NCBI GenBank assembly: GCA_003551455.1
Contig: PUMR01000022.1
Location: forward strand, 1 to 11,700
Direction of reading: 5' to 3'
From: Mollicutes bacterium
GTDB lineage: Bacteria > Bacillota_I > Bacilli_A > Izemoplasmatales > Izemoplasmataceae
DNA length: 11,700 bases
Shown here piece after piece: positions 5,446 through 11,700 of the stretch. Below the pieces are notes generated by a model. It ran no database searches, was not told the origin of the DNA, and saw only the letters and a program-made list of their open reading frames with translations. Both the position numbers and the translations under genes were made by a program. How positions within the stretch are numbered: the first letter of the stretch is position 1; the number at the start of each line of letters is the position of its first letter.

Positions 5446-8205
5446 TTATCTCCCCATAATATGCTCCGATTGAGCTATACCGCTCAGTTTACCGCGTGAT
5501 CCGGCATTCCGCATCTGCATAATGCCCCGAATTATCTTCTGGGCATTTTCCGTCTGTATTTTTTGATTTCGTGCCCGGAAATTGTATTTTTCAAAATAGC
5601 CCCAAATGCTACTTGGTAAAATAACCAGTTTAATTAAGTCGTCCTCACGACCACCTATTGGTGCTACTCTTAAACACATATTTATTACTTCATCATACTT
5701 TATCCTGTCCATTATATAGTTATACTCTTTCGCTTTCTCATCGTCACCCATATCAACCGCATGTTCACGCATCGCCATGAAATATGGTGTCTGAAAATCA
5801 GAACCCACAATAAACATGATATCATAAAAATCTACATCTAAACCCCTCGATACTACTGAATTCAAATACACGATGTTCGCACGACCAGAATGGTGGTTCT
5901 CCAATTGTTCATACAAATCCTCATTGCTCGATATTATAGCGCCCGCACCTAAAGTCTGTTTCAAATCCAATTGTTTCTCTTTTGTGGGTGTCGCTATCAA
6001 TACAGGTGTTTTTAATCCTCGGCGTTTCCGGTTTTCATTAATGATACCATGCAAAATACGTTTCATCTTGGTCGTGGATGCTCCTTCTATCACATAAAAC
6101 ACGAAATTGTTTATATAACGGAACGCTTCACAATTCAATATCCTGCAATCCTGCAAATCATGTTGTCTGTGCAAATCATTGATAAATAATTCTCCTGCCG
6201 TCTGGCCTATGATTATCATTTTTTCAAACGGGGTAAATGTAAATATCCGGCGTTCAGGTATGGCAAACAAAGTGCTTCTCATTTTCCCGATCCACTGAAA
6301 CCTACGCAAATGATTATTATAGATAAAGCCGGTGCATAGTTTTTCAATGGTTTCTTTGTGCTGCACCGGAAAACTCATGATATAATCGTGTATCTTCTCT
6401 ACAAGTTTTTCTTTTTGATTAAACTCGATATCATCAAGATATTCTACTGATTCCAGTTCTGCGACCAATCTTGATTTAAGTTCTTCTTTCTTATAATCTG
6501 CAGCACGATTAATATATGTCACCCATTTTATCACGCCATTTATAACCCGAATTATTTGATTATCTCTCTTTTTTGAAGGGTTTTTGTTGATTTCGGGATC
6601 GCTTATCATCGTTTTGAACTCGTTAAGATGTGTTTCGCTTACAGAACCCAACAGAGCCCTCATATTCATGATCCCACGTCCGATTGTAACTTCAGCAAGT
6701 GTTAATTCATTTGGATATAGCCCGGCTATAGTGATATCTTCATCAAGTATTATGAGGGATTGTGGAGGTAATGCTTTATCAGGCTGTTGTGTTGTTAAAA
6801 AATAAGGAACCGCAAAAATAAAATCTACATGATTTCTGGCTGATAATAACCCTTGGTAAGGACATACATTGTAGTTATGCAGTATATCGCCTGTAAGAAT
6901 GGGTTCTCTTTCAACCAAATCACGTATAAATTCGTCCAGTTCAGCTTTTGTTTGGTGTATACCGTCCTCTTTATAGACAATGTTATACTCACAATCAAAA
7001 CAATCCTGTTCGAACTTACAGACCTTGTCTTTACCGCCGATATGGGCTGCCGTCTGACCTTCTTCTCTGATATGCTTAAATATATTCAGGGCATGTTCCA
7101 ATACACTATGACGGGCTGATATGAAGGCTCCACTGCGTTCTGTTACAAGATGCGCAACCACTTTGTGGGTTTTTCCTGTTCTCGGATACGCTTGTATCAG
7201 GAGTGCATCACATGACGGCAACTTATCGGGTAGCATAGCAACTTTTTGGATTTCAATATCTCCTGTTGCAACTGGTTTTTTACCAATTCGGGTGAATTGT
7301 GGCGTTTCAAGTCCTTCAAGTTCGCATGCTTCTCTGATTTCATAACCTCTATTCTGCAGGCTACCGGGAACACATTCACCACATTCGATATACCCATGTT
7401 TCATGAGCAACGCATGAATCCAGTTTCCGCCAGAATTACACCGAAAACAGAACCACACATTTTTGTATGTATCCACAGAATAGTTTTTACCGCCTGTAGA
7501 CCCGTGAACAGGATGCGCACCTTGATATTCGGTTCCTTGTTTTACGGGATTGTCTGGCGGTAAAATGTCCATAATATCGTGATCACGTGAAAACTGGTCA
7601 TAATCATATTTAGGAGGTAGTCTGGTCTGTGTAGGATGTAGTTTTTTGCGTAAAGGACTCAATATGGATTCTAATATGTCAAGATCAAACTCTTTAATAT
7701 CGGTATCATGAACTACTGTATATGGTATTCCTGATGGATGTATAGATGGTGGTGCAACACAGAACCCTTTTTGTCCTGCACCATAAAAATCCCCAATATG
7801 GTCGCCGGTGTTTGGGTTGTATAACGGGAATTTCCCGTGCATTTCAGGACATTTGATATAGAAATGGTATTTTTCGCCTTCTCCTCCTGTTTTCACGGTA
7901 AAAGTATCTTCAAAATAGTGTGCAATACCTAACTCTTCAAACACTTCAAACTTGTCTGCATCAAGAATACAATACCCGTTTACCGGAATAACCCCGATAT
8001 TGCCTTTTCTTCTAAGATGCCGTTGAATTGTTAAAGAATCATGAGAGAAATTATTTGTTTGGAGATAATTAGCATCAATAGGATTTTTACCTTTTGGAAC
8101 CACTCTAATAAACCGGAACCCTTCAAAACAGACTTTTTCAGGGATAGAAAAAACGAAACCTTTATATTCTTTCGTGTCCATTATATTATGTGGTGGTTGA
8201 TCCAT
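5446..8205 (-). CDS. Prim-pol / zinc finger / XPD-like SF2 helicase fusion
   Basis: A 919-aa replication protein. Residues 11-190 are an archaeo-eukaryotic-type primase-polymerase: D82 and D84 (ILDADK), H114 (KYHFY), and 'GDFYGAGQKGFCVAPPSIHP' at 138-157. Residues 230-265 match a CHC2 zinc finger (H231, H234, C253, C256), with His replacing the usual first Cys. From 330 on it is a helicase: Walker A AYPRTGKT at 339-346, Walker B 'LIILDED' to 490, motif V 'SRGLD' at 786-790. C396, C402, C405 and C448 (in 'VCPY') match the XPD/DinG iron-sulfur cysteines in order and spacing from Walker A. Motif VI near R846 is degenerate. The ATG at 8205 has GGAG 7 bases upstream; a TTG at 8211 is too close to it. 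The protein would prime and unwind viral DNA. Confidence 0.85.
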   Translation of the reverse strand: MDQPPHNIMDTKEYKGFVFSIPEKVCFEGFRFIRVVPKGKNPIDANYLQTNNFSHDSLTIQRHLRRKGNIGVIPVNGYCILDADKFEVFEELGIAHYFEDTFTVKTGGEGEKYHFYIKCPEMHGKFPLYNPNTGDHIGDFYGAGQKGFCVAPPSIHPSGIPYTVVHDTDIKEFDLDILESILSPLRKKLHPTQTRLPPKYDYDQFSRDHDIMDILPPDNPVKQGTEYQGAHPVHGSTGGKNYSVDTYKNVWFCFRCNSGGNWIHALLMKHGYIECGECVPGSLQNRGYEIREACELEGLETPQFTRIGKKPVATGDIEIQKVAMLPDKLPSCDALLIQAYPRTGKTHKVVAHLVTERSGAFISARHSVLEHALNIFKHIREEGQTAAHIGGKDKVCKFEQDCFDCEYNIVYKEDGIHQTKAELDEFIRDLVEREPILTGDILHNYNVCPYQGLLSARNHVDFIFAVPYFLTTQQPDKALPPQSLIILDEDITIAGLYPNELTLAEVTIGRGIMNMRALLGSVSETHLNEFKTMISDPEINKNPSKKRDNQIIRVINGVIKWVTYINRAADYKKEELKSRLVAELESVEYLDDIEFNQKEKLVEKIHDYIMSFPVQHKETIEKLCTGFIYNNHLRRFQWIGKMRSTLFAIPERRIFTFTPFEKMIIIGQTAGELFINDLHRQHDLQDCRILNCEAFRYINNFVFYVIEGASTTKMKRILHGIINENRKRRGLKTPVLIATPTKEKQLDLKQTLGAGAIISSNEDLYEQLENHHSGRANIVYLNSVVSRGLDVDFYDIMFIVGSDFQTPYFMAMREHAVDMGDDEKAKEYNYIMDRIKYDEVINMCLRVAPIGGREDDLIKLVILPSSIWGYFEKYNFRARNQKIQTENAQKIIRGIMQMRNAGSRGKLSGIAQSEHIMGR

Positions 8206-8227
8206 ATTCAATCTCCTCTCATTTATT

Positions 8228-8257
8228 CCCCTCTCGGCTGGATCAGGGGTTTACCCC
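8228..8257 (-). other. Two mutually exclusive hairpins before the prim-pol gene
   Basis: The 119-base gap between the nuclease stop and the prim-pol ATG holds no convincing gene. On the minus-strand RNA, GGGG (8254-8257), UAAA and CCCC (8246-8249) form a short GC hairpin. The same CCCCU (8245-8249) can instead pair with AGGGG (8228-8232). The second hairpin ends about 14 bases before the GAGGAG ribosome site. This may be mRNA structure affecting translation of the large protein or a processing site; there is no U-run, so it is not a terminator. The stems are short and the reading is tentative. Confidence 0.25.
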
Positions 8258-8324
8258 CACTCCTTTTCCTTTCCGTTTGTGCGCAATACACTATACGTTC
8301 TTGATTCTTATAATGATTGTGATG

Positions 8325-8981
8325 TTATAATTTCGCATTGATTTTTGCTTTGTAACCATCTAATAACCCAAGAAATTCGATTGCCCGGGCTTCAAGTTCT
8401 TCTTTATCAATAACGTATATTTTACCTTGCAATCCTTGATTTTTCTGTTCATAGGGACATAAACATATAATCACGCCCTGTTCTGGCGGCGGGTTGATTA
8501 AGAGACTATACGCTCCAAGCTGAACAAAGTGGTTATCATGAGCCTGTGCAGAAGTTTTGATATCTGCGATTGTCCATTTAAAATCTCCTCCATTGACCTT
8601 CATAGTTGCAGCAAGATCATAGGTTCCTGCATATCTATGTTTTCTATGGATTTCAGTTTGTTCAACATCGATTCTACCGGGTTGTATTTCTATTGTTCCC
8701 GATTCAGTCAAGTCATCGAACTGCAATTCGGCTATTTCACACAAATCTCTGGCATTTCCGGGCAGTTTTTTATATTCGATATCGGGGTCGGGCAATGAAT
8801 GTTTCACCAGTTTTTTGAGCACTCTATAATGAACCAGTGTTCCGATACCTGCAGTTTCTCTTGATATTTTTGCGGCTTCTTGTTCTCCTATCCGGCGTTT
8901 CCATCGCCATAACCATGATTTATCCATCATTTCTGAAATAACAGTTGTAACTCGAGGACATTTTTTCTTGTCATATTTCAT
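8325..8981 (-). CDS. PD-(D/E)XK nuclease, RecB/Cas4-like
   Basis: The 218-aa product has the motifs of the RecB-type exonuclease superfamily in order: H51 in 'GIGTLVHYRVL', D122 in 'YAGTYDLAA' (motif II), D140-I-K142 in 'WTIADIKTS' (motif III), and Q154/Y158 in 'FVQLGAYSLL' (motif IV). These bind the metal and cut DNA ends. Cas4-type iron-sulfur cysteines are absent (only C8, C81, C173 and C175), so it is a plain RecB-like phage nuclease, probably for recombination, end resection or removal of host DNA. The ATG at 8981 has AAAGGCG about 6 bases upstream. It lies 61 bases after a small zinc-protein gene and before the prim-pol/helicase in the same apparent operon. All catalytic residues are visible. 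Confidence 0.88.
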   Translation of the reverse strand: MKYDKKKCPRVTTVISEMMDKSWLWRWKRRIGEQEAAKISRETAGIGTLVHYRVLKKLVKHSLPDPDIEYKKLPGNARDLCEIAELQFDDLTESGTIEIQPGRIDVEQTEIHRKHRYAGTYDLAATMKVNGGDFKWTIADIKTSAQAHDNHFVQLGAYSLLINPPPEQGVIICLCPYEQKNQGLQGKIYVIDKEELEARAIEFLGLLDGYKAKINAKL

Positions 8982-9042
8982 TGAATCGCCTTTCTCTCTT
9001 TATACCAACCGTTTCTGACTTGATACTGCTTTAATCCGTGCT

Positions 9043-9204
9043 TCAGCAATATTTCCTTACCTCTATCCACGAATCGCATAAATTATCTGGTTCAATTATG
9101 TAATTATATTTATTACACCAATCGAGGTGTAAATATCCGTGATCGCATGTATCACAACATTTGCATATTTTGGCTTTCCTAAACTTAGGTGGGCTGTCTG
9201 TCAT
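9043..9204 (-). CDS. Small cysteine-rich protein (53 aa)
   Basis: The ATG at 9204 has a GGGAGAAGTG ribosome site and lies two bases after the preceding stop. The same frame is open further upstream to an ATG at 9303, but that extension overlaps the neighbour's coding region and lacks a site, so the short form is preferred. The 53-aa product has seven cysteines (C14, C16, C17, C20, C30, C43, C53) plus H22 and H26, with the cluster 'ICKCCDTCDHGYLHLDWC'. It probably folds around one or two zinc ions. I do not recognise a family; a nucleic-acid- or protein-binding accessory role in early infection is a guess. Confidence 0.6.
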   Translation of the reverse strand: MTDSPPKFRKAKICKCCDTCDHGYLHLDWCNKYNYIIEPDNLCDSWIEVRKYC

Positions 9205-9206
9205 AA

Positions 9207-9398
9207 TCACTTCTCCCGATACGGTTGAAATTTGTGTAAAGGACAACCTGTAATTTGGCAATCTAAAGCACCATCGGTATAGAATCCCATACACTCGTAA
9301 CATTTCGCCCGAATCAGTTCTCGTTGTGTGCAGTATTCACCGCGCTTAAATTTCAAATATTCTCCTTTTCCGGCTCTTCTTGGTAAATAGTCAGTCAT
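9207..9398 (-). CDS. Small phage zinc-binding protein (63 aa)
   Basis: The product MTDYLPRRAGKGEYLKFKRG continues to a C-X2-C-X10-C-X4-C site made of C33, C36, C47 and C52 ('AKCYECMG ... DCQITGCPL') and ends 'HKFQPYREK'. I recall this 'KCYEC...DC....CPL...QPY' form as a recurrent small phage protein of unknown function. The chosen ATG at 9398 overlaps the preceding gene by 8 bases; a TTG at 9452 would give 18 more residues but needs a 62-base overlap. The ribosome site is weak, so translation probably depends on coupling. A zinc-stabilised fold is likely; the role is unknown. Confidence 0.65.
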   Translation of the reverse strand: MTDYLPRRAGKGEYLKFKRGEYCTQRELIRAKCYECMGFYTDGALDCQITGCPLHKFQPYREK

Positions 9399-9642
9399 AC
9401 AACTCAGTTTTTGTTTTGTGTATTTGGTCGTTTGTGAGGAGGTAGTATCCAAGACAAATTCCTACATAAACACACTCTTCTTGACTATAGTTCCATTCTA
9501 CGGCTTCTTTTCTTATTTCTTCAACCAGTTCGGGCATTGTTTGACAATATTTATCCAACGCATCGAGCATCTTGTTGATTTTTACCAGTTGTGTATCACT
9601 GATATCAAGTATTTGTCGTGGACTAAATATTCCGGGGTTCAT
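9391..9642 (-). CDS. Hypothetical helical protein (83 aa)
   Basis: I do not recognise this 83-aa protein. It starts at an ATG sharing ATGA with the stop of the preceding gene, with GAGGT 6 bases upstream, and its end overlaps the next gene by 8 bases. The sequence is mainly helical and acidic: 'SDTQLVKINKMLDALDKYCQ' about 15-34, 'PELVEEIRKEAVEWN' about 37-51, then 'VYVGICLGYYLL' about 59-70, which is hydrophobic but too short and too broken for a certain membrane helix. It ends in a charged tail. The context is the early small-gene cluster. Confidence 0.6.
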   Translation of the reverse strand: MNPGIFSPRQILDISDTQLVKINKMLDALDKYCQTMPELVEEIRKEAVEWNYSQEECVYVGICLGYYLLTNDQIHKTKTELYD

Positions 9643-9950
9643 ATTCTTACCTCTACTTTTGCATCAGGGAATAAACGACAATGCTTTAAATAAATTCCAA
9701 CAAATTCTACAAGTGATTCATAATCCCCCCATCCATTAGGAGGATTATATTTTTTGTATTTTTCTGGATTTGCTTTTAACCGAGCAAGTCCTTCTTCTAA
9801 TGGTTTGATTAAATCTTCTGCATCCCAGATATCTATTTCCTCTGGATGCCACAAATGTTTATAGATTCCTGCGGCTTCAGCCATTTCACCCAAGTTATGA
9901 GTAATATTTCTACTATACACTCTGTGATAGAGATATACATCAAGACTCAT
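9639..9950 (-). CDS. Conserved phage protein of unknown function (103 aa)
   Basis: The product has a pattern I remember from many phage and plasmid genomes: 'MSLDVYLYHR' at the start, 'NITHNLGEMAEAAGIYKHLW' at 15-34, 'DLIKPLEEGLARLKANPEK' near 46-64, and 'NPPNGWGDYESLVEFVGIYL' at 69-88. No function is known to me. The conserved H18-N19 and the 'NGWGDY' turn may be functional. The ATG overlaps the stop of the 55-aa gene as ATGA, with AAGGAGG 10 bases before it, and the next gene starts inside its stop. It is complete and of normal length for the family. Confidence 0.7.
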   Translation of the reverse strand: MSLDVYLYHRVYSRNITHNLGEMAEAAGIYKHLWHPEEIDIWDAEDLIKPLEEGLARLKANPEKYKKYNPPNGWGDYESLVEFVGIYLKHCRLFPDAKVEVRI

Positions 9951-10114
9951 TTTTCATTTTCCTCCTTTCTGATAGCTTTTAACCATTCTTTCATCAAATT
10001 TTCGGTTTTCCGCGAATATTTGAGTCCGATTCGGTCACAGGCCTGTTTAAAATCGTTATAAGTTTCGGTGCAGATCATCATATTCGCTGACGTTTTATTG
10101 GTCTTCTTCAACAT
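9947..10114 (-). CDS. Small ribbon-helix-helix-like DNA-binding protein (55 aa)
   Basis: A complete 55-codon gene: ATG at 10114, TGA at 9947-9949 overlapping the next ATG (ATGA). It has GGAGG 9 bases upstream and overlaps the 3' end of the 243-aa gene by 20 bases. After a basic start (MLKKTNKTS), a short strand 'ANMMICT' is followed by helix 'ETYNDFKQACDRIGL' and helix 'SRKTENLMKEWLKAIRKEE'. Strand-helix-helix of this length is the ribbon-helix-helix (Arc/CopG) plan, so it may be a dimeric repressor. That makes it a candidate for binding the palindrome at 11473-11490 or a promoter elsewhere. Fold assignment by eye only. Confidence 0.55.
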   Translation of the reverse strand: MLKKTNKTSANMMICTETYNDFKQACDRIGLKYSRKTENLMKEWLKAIRKEENEK

Positions 10115-10826
10115 AAAGGTTTTCCTCCTGTTTCAACTTTCGATACTCCCGAAATACCCAAATAACCTCATCCAATCCACCAACTATTCCAACACCTTCT
10201 GCAAGTGCTCCTTTATACTCTTCTCGAGCCAGTTCTTCAATCTCTTCATCTGTGCTATCTGCAGTTATTTCATCAGGAATATCACAGAACCAATCGTCTG
10301 CATGCCATAATCCACCTACTTCAGTTATAGAAAACACATATCCCCGATCAATTCTGATCCGTAACTCTTCCAGCAAATCAAAAGTTTCTTCACTGAAATC
10401 ACCAATCCAGTTGGAACCGTTCCATTCTGTGTAATATCCTTTATAGATTTCTTGTATATCGTCCTCAATTTCCTTTATTCCGGCTTCCAACCGTGTGGCA
10501 TCGATATCGCGGGGTAAAAAGATTCTGTCTGCTCTTCTGTGCCAGAACCGTTCGGGGATACCTTGCCCGGTCATTGTTTCAATATACACTGCCCTGTTAT
10601 CCCAATCCAGAACCAGATAAATTGGCGCCTGCTGGTTACGGTTATAGGGATCACTTTCTACCAAACTGCCCGAATACTTGTAGTCTGTAACTGCAAATTT
10701 CATTTTCAAAGGGCCGCTTTTTGATTTCACTTTTTCTGTAGCAATTTTACAGATTTTACAAAGCTGGAACATAGATCCTTCATGAACCAATGTTCCGCAT
10801 TGTGGGCAAAAATGTTTATTTTTCAT
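10095..10826 (-). CDS. Hypothetical acidic protein with N-terminal zinc ribbon
   Basis: The 243-aa product opens with a zinc-ribbon, C7-X2-C10 ('FCPQCGT') and C23-X2-C26 ('LCKICK'). A basic linker (31-43) leads to a beta-rich region with 'APIYLVLDWDNRAVYIETM' (67-85), 'GIPERFWHRRADRIFLPRDI' (89-108), then helices and a strongly acidic C-terminus. I know no family for the body. The gene follows the DUF6908-like gene directly (TAAATG) with GGTGGA before the ATG, so both are surely co-translated. The ribbon suggests binding to nucleic acid or to an RNA-polymerase-like partner; that is inference. Confidence 0.65.
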   Translation of the reverse strand: MKNKHFCPQCGTLVHEGSMFQLCKICKIATEKVKSKSGPLKMKFAVTDYKYSGSLVESDPYNRNQQAPIYLVLDWDNRAVYIETMTGQGIPERFWHRRADRIFLPRDIDATRLEAGIKEIEDDIQEIYKGYYTEWNGSNWIGDFSEETFDLLEELRIRIDRGYVFSITEVGGLWHADDWFCDIPDEITADSTDEEIEELAREEYKGALAEGVGIVGGLDEVIWVFREYRKLKQEENLYVEEDQ

Positions 10827-11246
10827 TTATTCCACCATCCTGAATCCCTGACCTACGAGATTTTTCAGCCATAAATAGAGAAAGTCGTTCAGTTTGCGTT
10901 TCATTTTTACATTCACGCCCGATTCAGAATACACTCTCTGATAAATTCCAACAGCGCTCTGCTGATATGTCAAAACTTCAACTGCTCGTATCCGGGGATA
11001 TATCTGGATTTCCATGTCTGGATCTGCCATCACATCGTTGTTTGAAATGTAATTATGAGCCATTGCTATCCTGTATCCGTCTGCCTCTGCAGGTGACAAG
11101 ATGTCGATATTCAATGCCATATAGGGTTCATTTTCAATTTTCTTATGTAACCCCGTAAAATTAGGAAACCCCGTATCATTGAGGATTCCTATTTTTATCA
11201 ACAAATCAAACATATCTTCGTATTTGGTATTTAGTGATAATAACAT
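10827..11246 (-). CDS. DUF6908/DUF1249-like phage protein (139 aa)
   Basis: The 139-aa product resembles DUF6908/DUF1249-type proteins by memory of the pattern: 'SNNDVMADPDMEIQIYP' (67-83), then 'AVEVLTYQQSAVGIYQRVY' (87-105) and a final helix 'KLNDFLYLWLKNLVGQGF' (118-135). E. coli YqiB (DUF1249) has the same 'PxMxxRxY...AEV...Y...FLxxWL' order. No biochemical role is established that I know of. A GTG at 11255 forms a GTGA overlap with the preceding stop, but the ATG at 11246 has GAGTGA in better position, so I prefer it. The first half is helical with a 'LLIKIGIL' core. It directly precedes the zinc-ribbon gene. Confidence 0.65.
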   Translation of the reverse strand: MLLSLNTKYEDMFDLLIKIGILNDTGFPNFTGLHKKIENEPYMALNIDILSPAEADGYRIAMAHNYISNNDVMADPDMEIQIYPRIRAVEVLTYQQSAVGIYQRVYSESGVNVKMKRKLNDFLYLWLKNLVGQGFRMVE

Positions 11247-11251
11247 TTCAA

Positions 11252-11449
11252 TCACTCATATGTCTTTATGGTTTCCCGGCTGTGCCAAGGTTCATGACAC
11301 TCTCTGCACCGCTCAAATGTTTTCCTTCCGGCTTGTGTCACTACAGATGGCGTGACCCGTTCTGCCGCATCCTTAGCCCCACATTTGTGGCATGCGTGCA
11401 CTACCCAAGGTATTACATGGGTAAAGTCGGTATGGTTTCGTGCCTTCAT
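11252..11449 (-). CDS. Small zinc-ribbon protein, first gene of the operon (65 aa)
   Basis: The 65-aa product has two CXXC pairs, C20/C23 ('HACHKCGAK') and C48/C51 ('ERCRECHEPWH'), the spacing of a classic zinc ribbon, with a basic middle. Such small ribbons in viruses often bind nucleic acid or transcription machinery; here the role is unknown. It is the first gene after the control region with the TATA box and palindrome, so it is likely to be expressed early. The ATG at 11449 is preceded by GAGGTTGAG and a run of A. Its stop overlaps the GTG of the next frame. Confidence 0.6.
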   Translation of the reverse strand: MKARNHTDFTHVIPWVVHACHKCGAKDAAERVTPSVVTQAGRKTFERCRECHEPWHSRETIKTYE

Positions 11450-11472
11450 TTTTTTTTCTCAACCTCGTTTTT

Positions 11473-11490
11473 TTGTAGATTTGTCTACAA
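11473..11490. promoter_or_regulatory. Perfect palindrome, candidate operator
   Basis: TTGTAGA-TTTG-TCTACAA is a perfect inverted repeat with 7-base arms and a 4-base centre. It lies about 20-45 bases downstream of the TATA box at 11511-11518, where archaeal transcription would begin, and 24 bases before the first ATG. A repressor bound here would block initiation. As RNA it could form a 7-bp hairpin followed by A on the coding strand, so it is not an intrinsic terminator for this operon. Confidence 0.5.
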
Positions 11491-11510
11491 TATCCTTTAG
11501 GAGTCCTTCT

Positions 11511-11525
11511 TTTATATACTTATCG
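11511..11525 (-). promoter_or_regulatory. Archaeal-type promoter (BRE-like + TATA) of the early operon
   Basis: The minus strand reads CGATAAG directly followed by TATATAAA, then AG. The start would be near 11488 and the leader about 40 bases. The same CGATAAG precedes the TATA box of the ParB-like gene. No -35-like hexamer is seen. It is the strongest promoter candidate in the window and would drive the chain of genes from 11449 leftwards. Confidence 0.5.
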
Positions 11526-11590
11526 GTTTGTATCTGCCCCCTGAATTGGGCTTATTTCCCGATTTTACAAAAGATTTGCTTGGCAACATC

Positions 11591-11600
11591 TTATATAAAG
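11591..11600. promoter_or_regulatory. Second TATA-like element, orientation unclear
   Basis: TTATATAAAG on the plus strand (CTTTATATAA on the minus) is nearly symmetric. On the plus strand it could serve a rightward gene beyond the window edge, as no start codon follows its expected initiation point here. On the minus strand it could be an upstream promoter of the early operon. Neither side has the CGATAAG element. Confidence 0.3.
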
Positions 11601-11660
11601 GTATGTATCTACCAAAACAAATAATATCAATTTGGCGAGTTCGGGGTTTTACCGCGCGGG

Positions 11661-11686
11661 ACGATTTTCACGATTTCACGATTATC
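11661..11686. repeat. Three tandem ACGATT(T/A)TC-type repeats
   Basis: ACGATTTTC, ACGATTTC and ACGATTATC stand head to tail, followed by AC. Units of 8-9 bases with changes only in the middle resemble protein-binding iterons or operators. They lie in the control region upstream of the early operon, about 140 bases from its TATA box, and may continue past the window edge. Confidence 0.35.
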
Positions 11687-11700
11687 ACACTGGTTGTTAC

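Noticed and set aside
8216..8284. GTG-started 22-aa frame between nuclease and prim-pol genes
   Set aside because: No ribosome site before the GTG and low-complexity content; the stretch is better read as leader sequence.
8325..8981. Cas4 of a CRISPR system
   Set aside because: The iron-sulfur cysteines of Cas4 are missing, and there is no cas gene or repeat array in the window.
9205..9303. N-terminal extension of the 53-aa cysteine-rich gene to an ATG at 9303
   Set aside because: It would lie within the 63-aa gene in another frame, and the ATG at 9204 has a strong ribosome site directly after the neighbour's stop.
11473..11490. Intrinsic terminator
   Set aside because: On the strand that is transcribed the hairpin is followed by A, not U, and it sits between a promoter and its first gene.
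11512..11589. Minus-strand 25-aa frame (MLPSKSFVKSGNKPNSGGRY...) in an open stretch reaching back to about 11665
   Set aside because: No ribosome site before the ATG, no alternative start further upstream, and it ends inside the best promoter of the region.

Overview
The window is a densely packed stretch of a tailed-virus (head-tail, Caudoviricetes-like) genome or provirus. All 21 genes I can support lie on the minus strand, so transcription runs from the right edge to the left. Gaps are mostly 0-3 bases or short overlaps (ATGA, TAAATG, TGAAATG), and most starts have a Shine-Dalgarno-like GGAGG/GAGG/AAGGG. Five genes are shorter than 60 codons and one is cut by the left edge.

Host. Three of the real intergenic gaps hold an archaeal-style TATA box about 50-70 bases before the first start codon (4479-4486, 5419-5430, 11511-11518). 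Two of these have the same 7-mer CGATAAG just upstream, where a BRE would sit, and I see no bacterial -35 box. None of the 20 visible stop codons is TAG (10 TAA, 10 TGA). Together with the XPD-type helicase this suggests an archaeal virus, perhaps of a methanogen or relative that uses few TAG codons. That is an inference; a bacterial phage is not excluded.

Layout in order of transcription. (1) 11700-11450: control region with short repeats, TATA boxes and a perfect 18-base palindrome at the predicted transcription start. (2) 11449-9043: eight small early-type genes. Four carry paired-cysteine zinc motifs, one resembles DUF6908/DUF1249, and one 55-aa product looks like a ribbon-helix-helix DNA-binding protein. 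(3) 8981-5446: replication/recombination genes, namely a RecB/Cas4-like PD-(D/E)XK nuclease and a 919-aa fusion of an AEP prim-pol, a CHC2-like zinc finger and an SF2 helicase with the cysteine pattern of XPD/DinG iron-sulfur helicases. (4) 5358-4495: a new transcription unit with 21-aa and 39-aa micro-ORFs and a 204-aa cysteine-containing protein. (5) 4429-2575: its own promoter, then a ParB/Srx-fold protein overlapping a radical SAM enzyme with a B12-binding-like N-terminal domain. (6) 2572-973: small and large terminase subunits. (7) 958-1: three small genes, two of them unassigned and one tail-fibre-like, then a partial tail-fibre-like gene. No portal or capsid gene is seen next to the terminase.

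How it may fit together. The early genes look like host-takeover and regulatory factors; the prim-pol/helicase and nuclease would replicate and process the DNA; the terminase packages it. The ParB-like plus radical SAM pair, placed directly before the terminase genes, is the most intriguing part. It could act on DNA (base modification or marking before packaging), but the sequence alone shows only the protein families. No integrase, lysis gene, tRNA, CRISPR array or insertion sequence was found.
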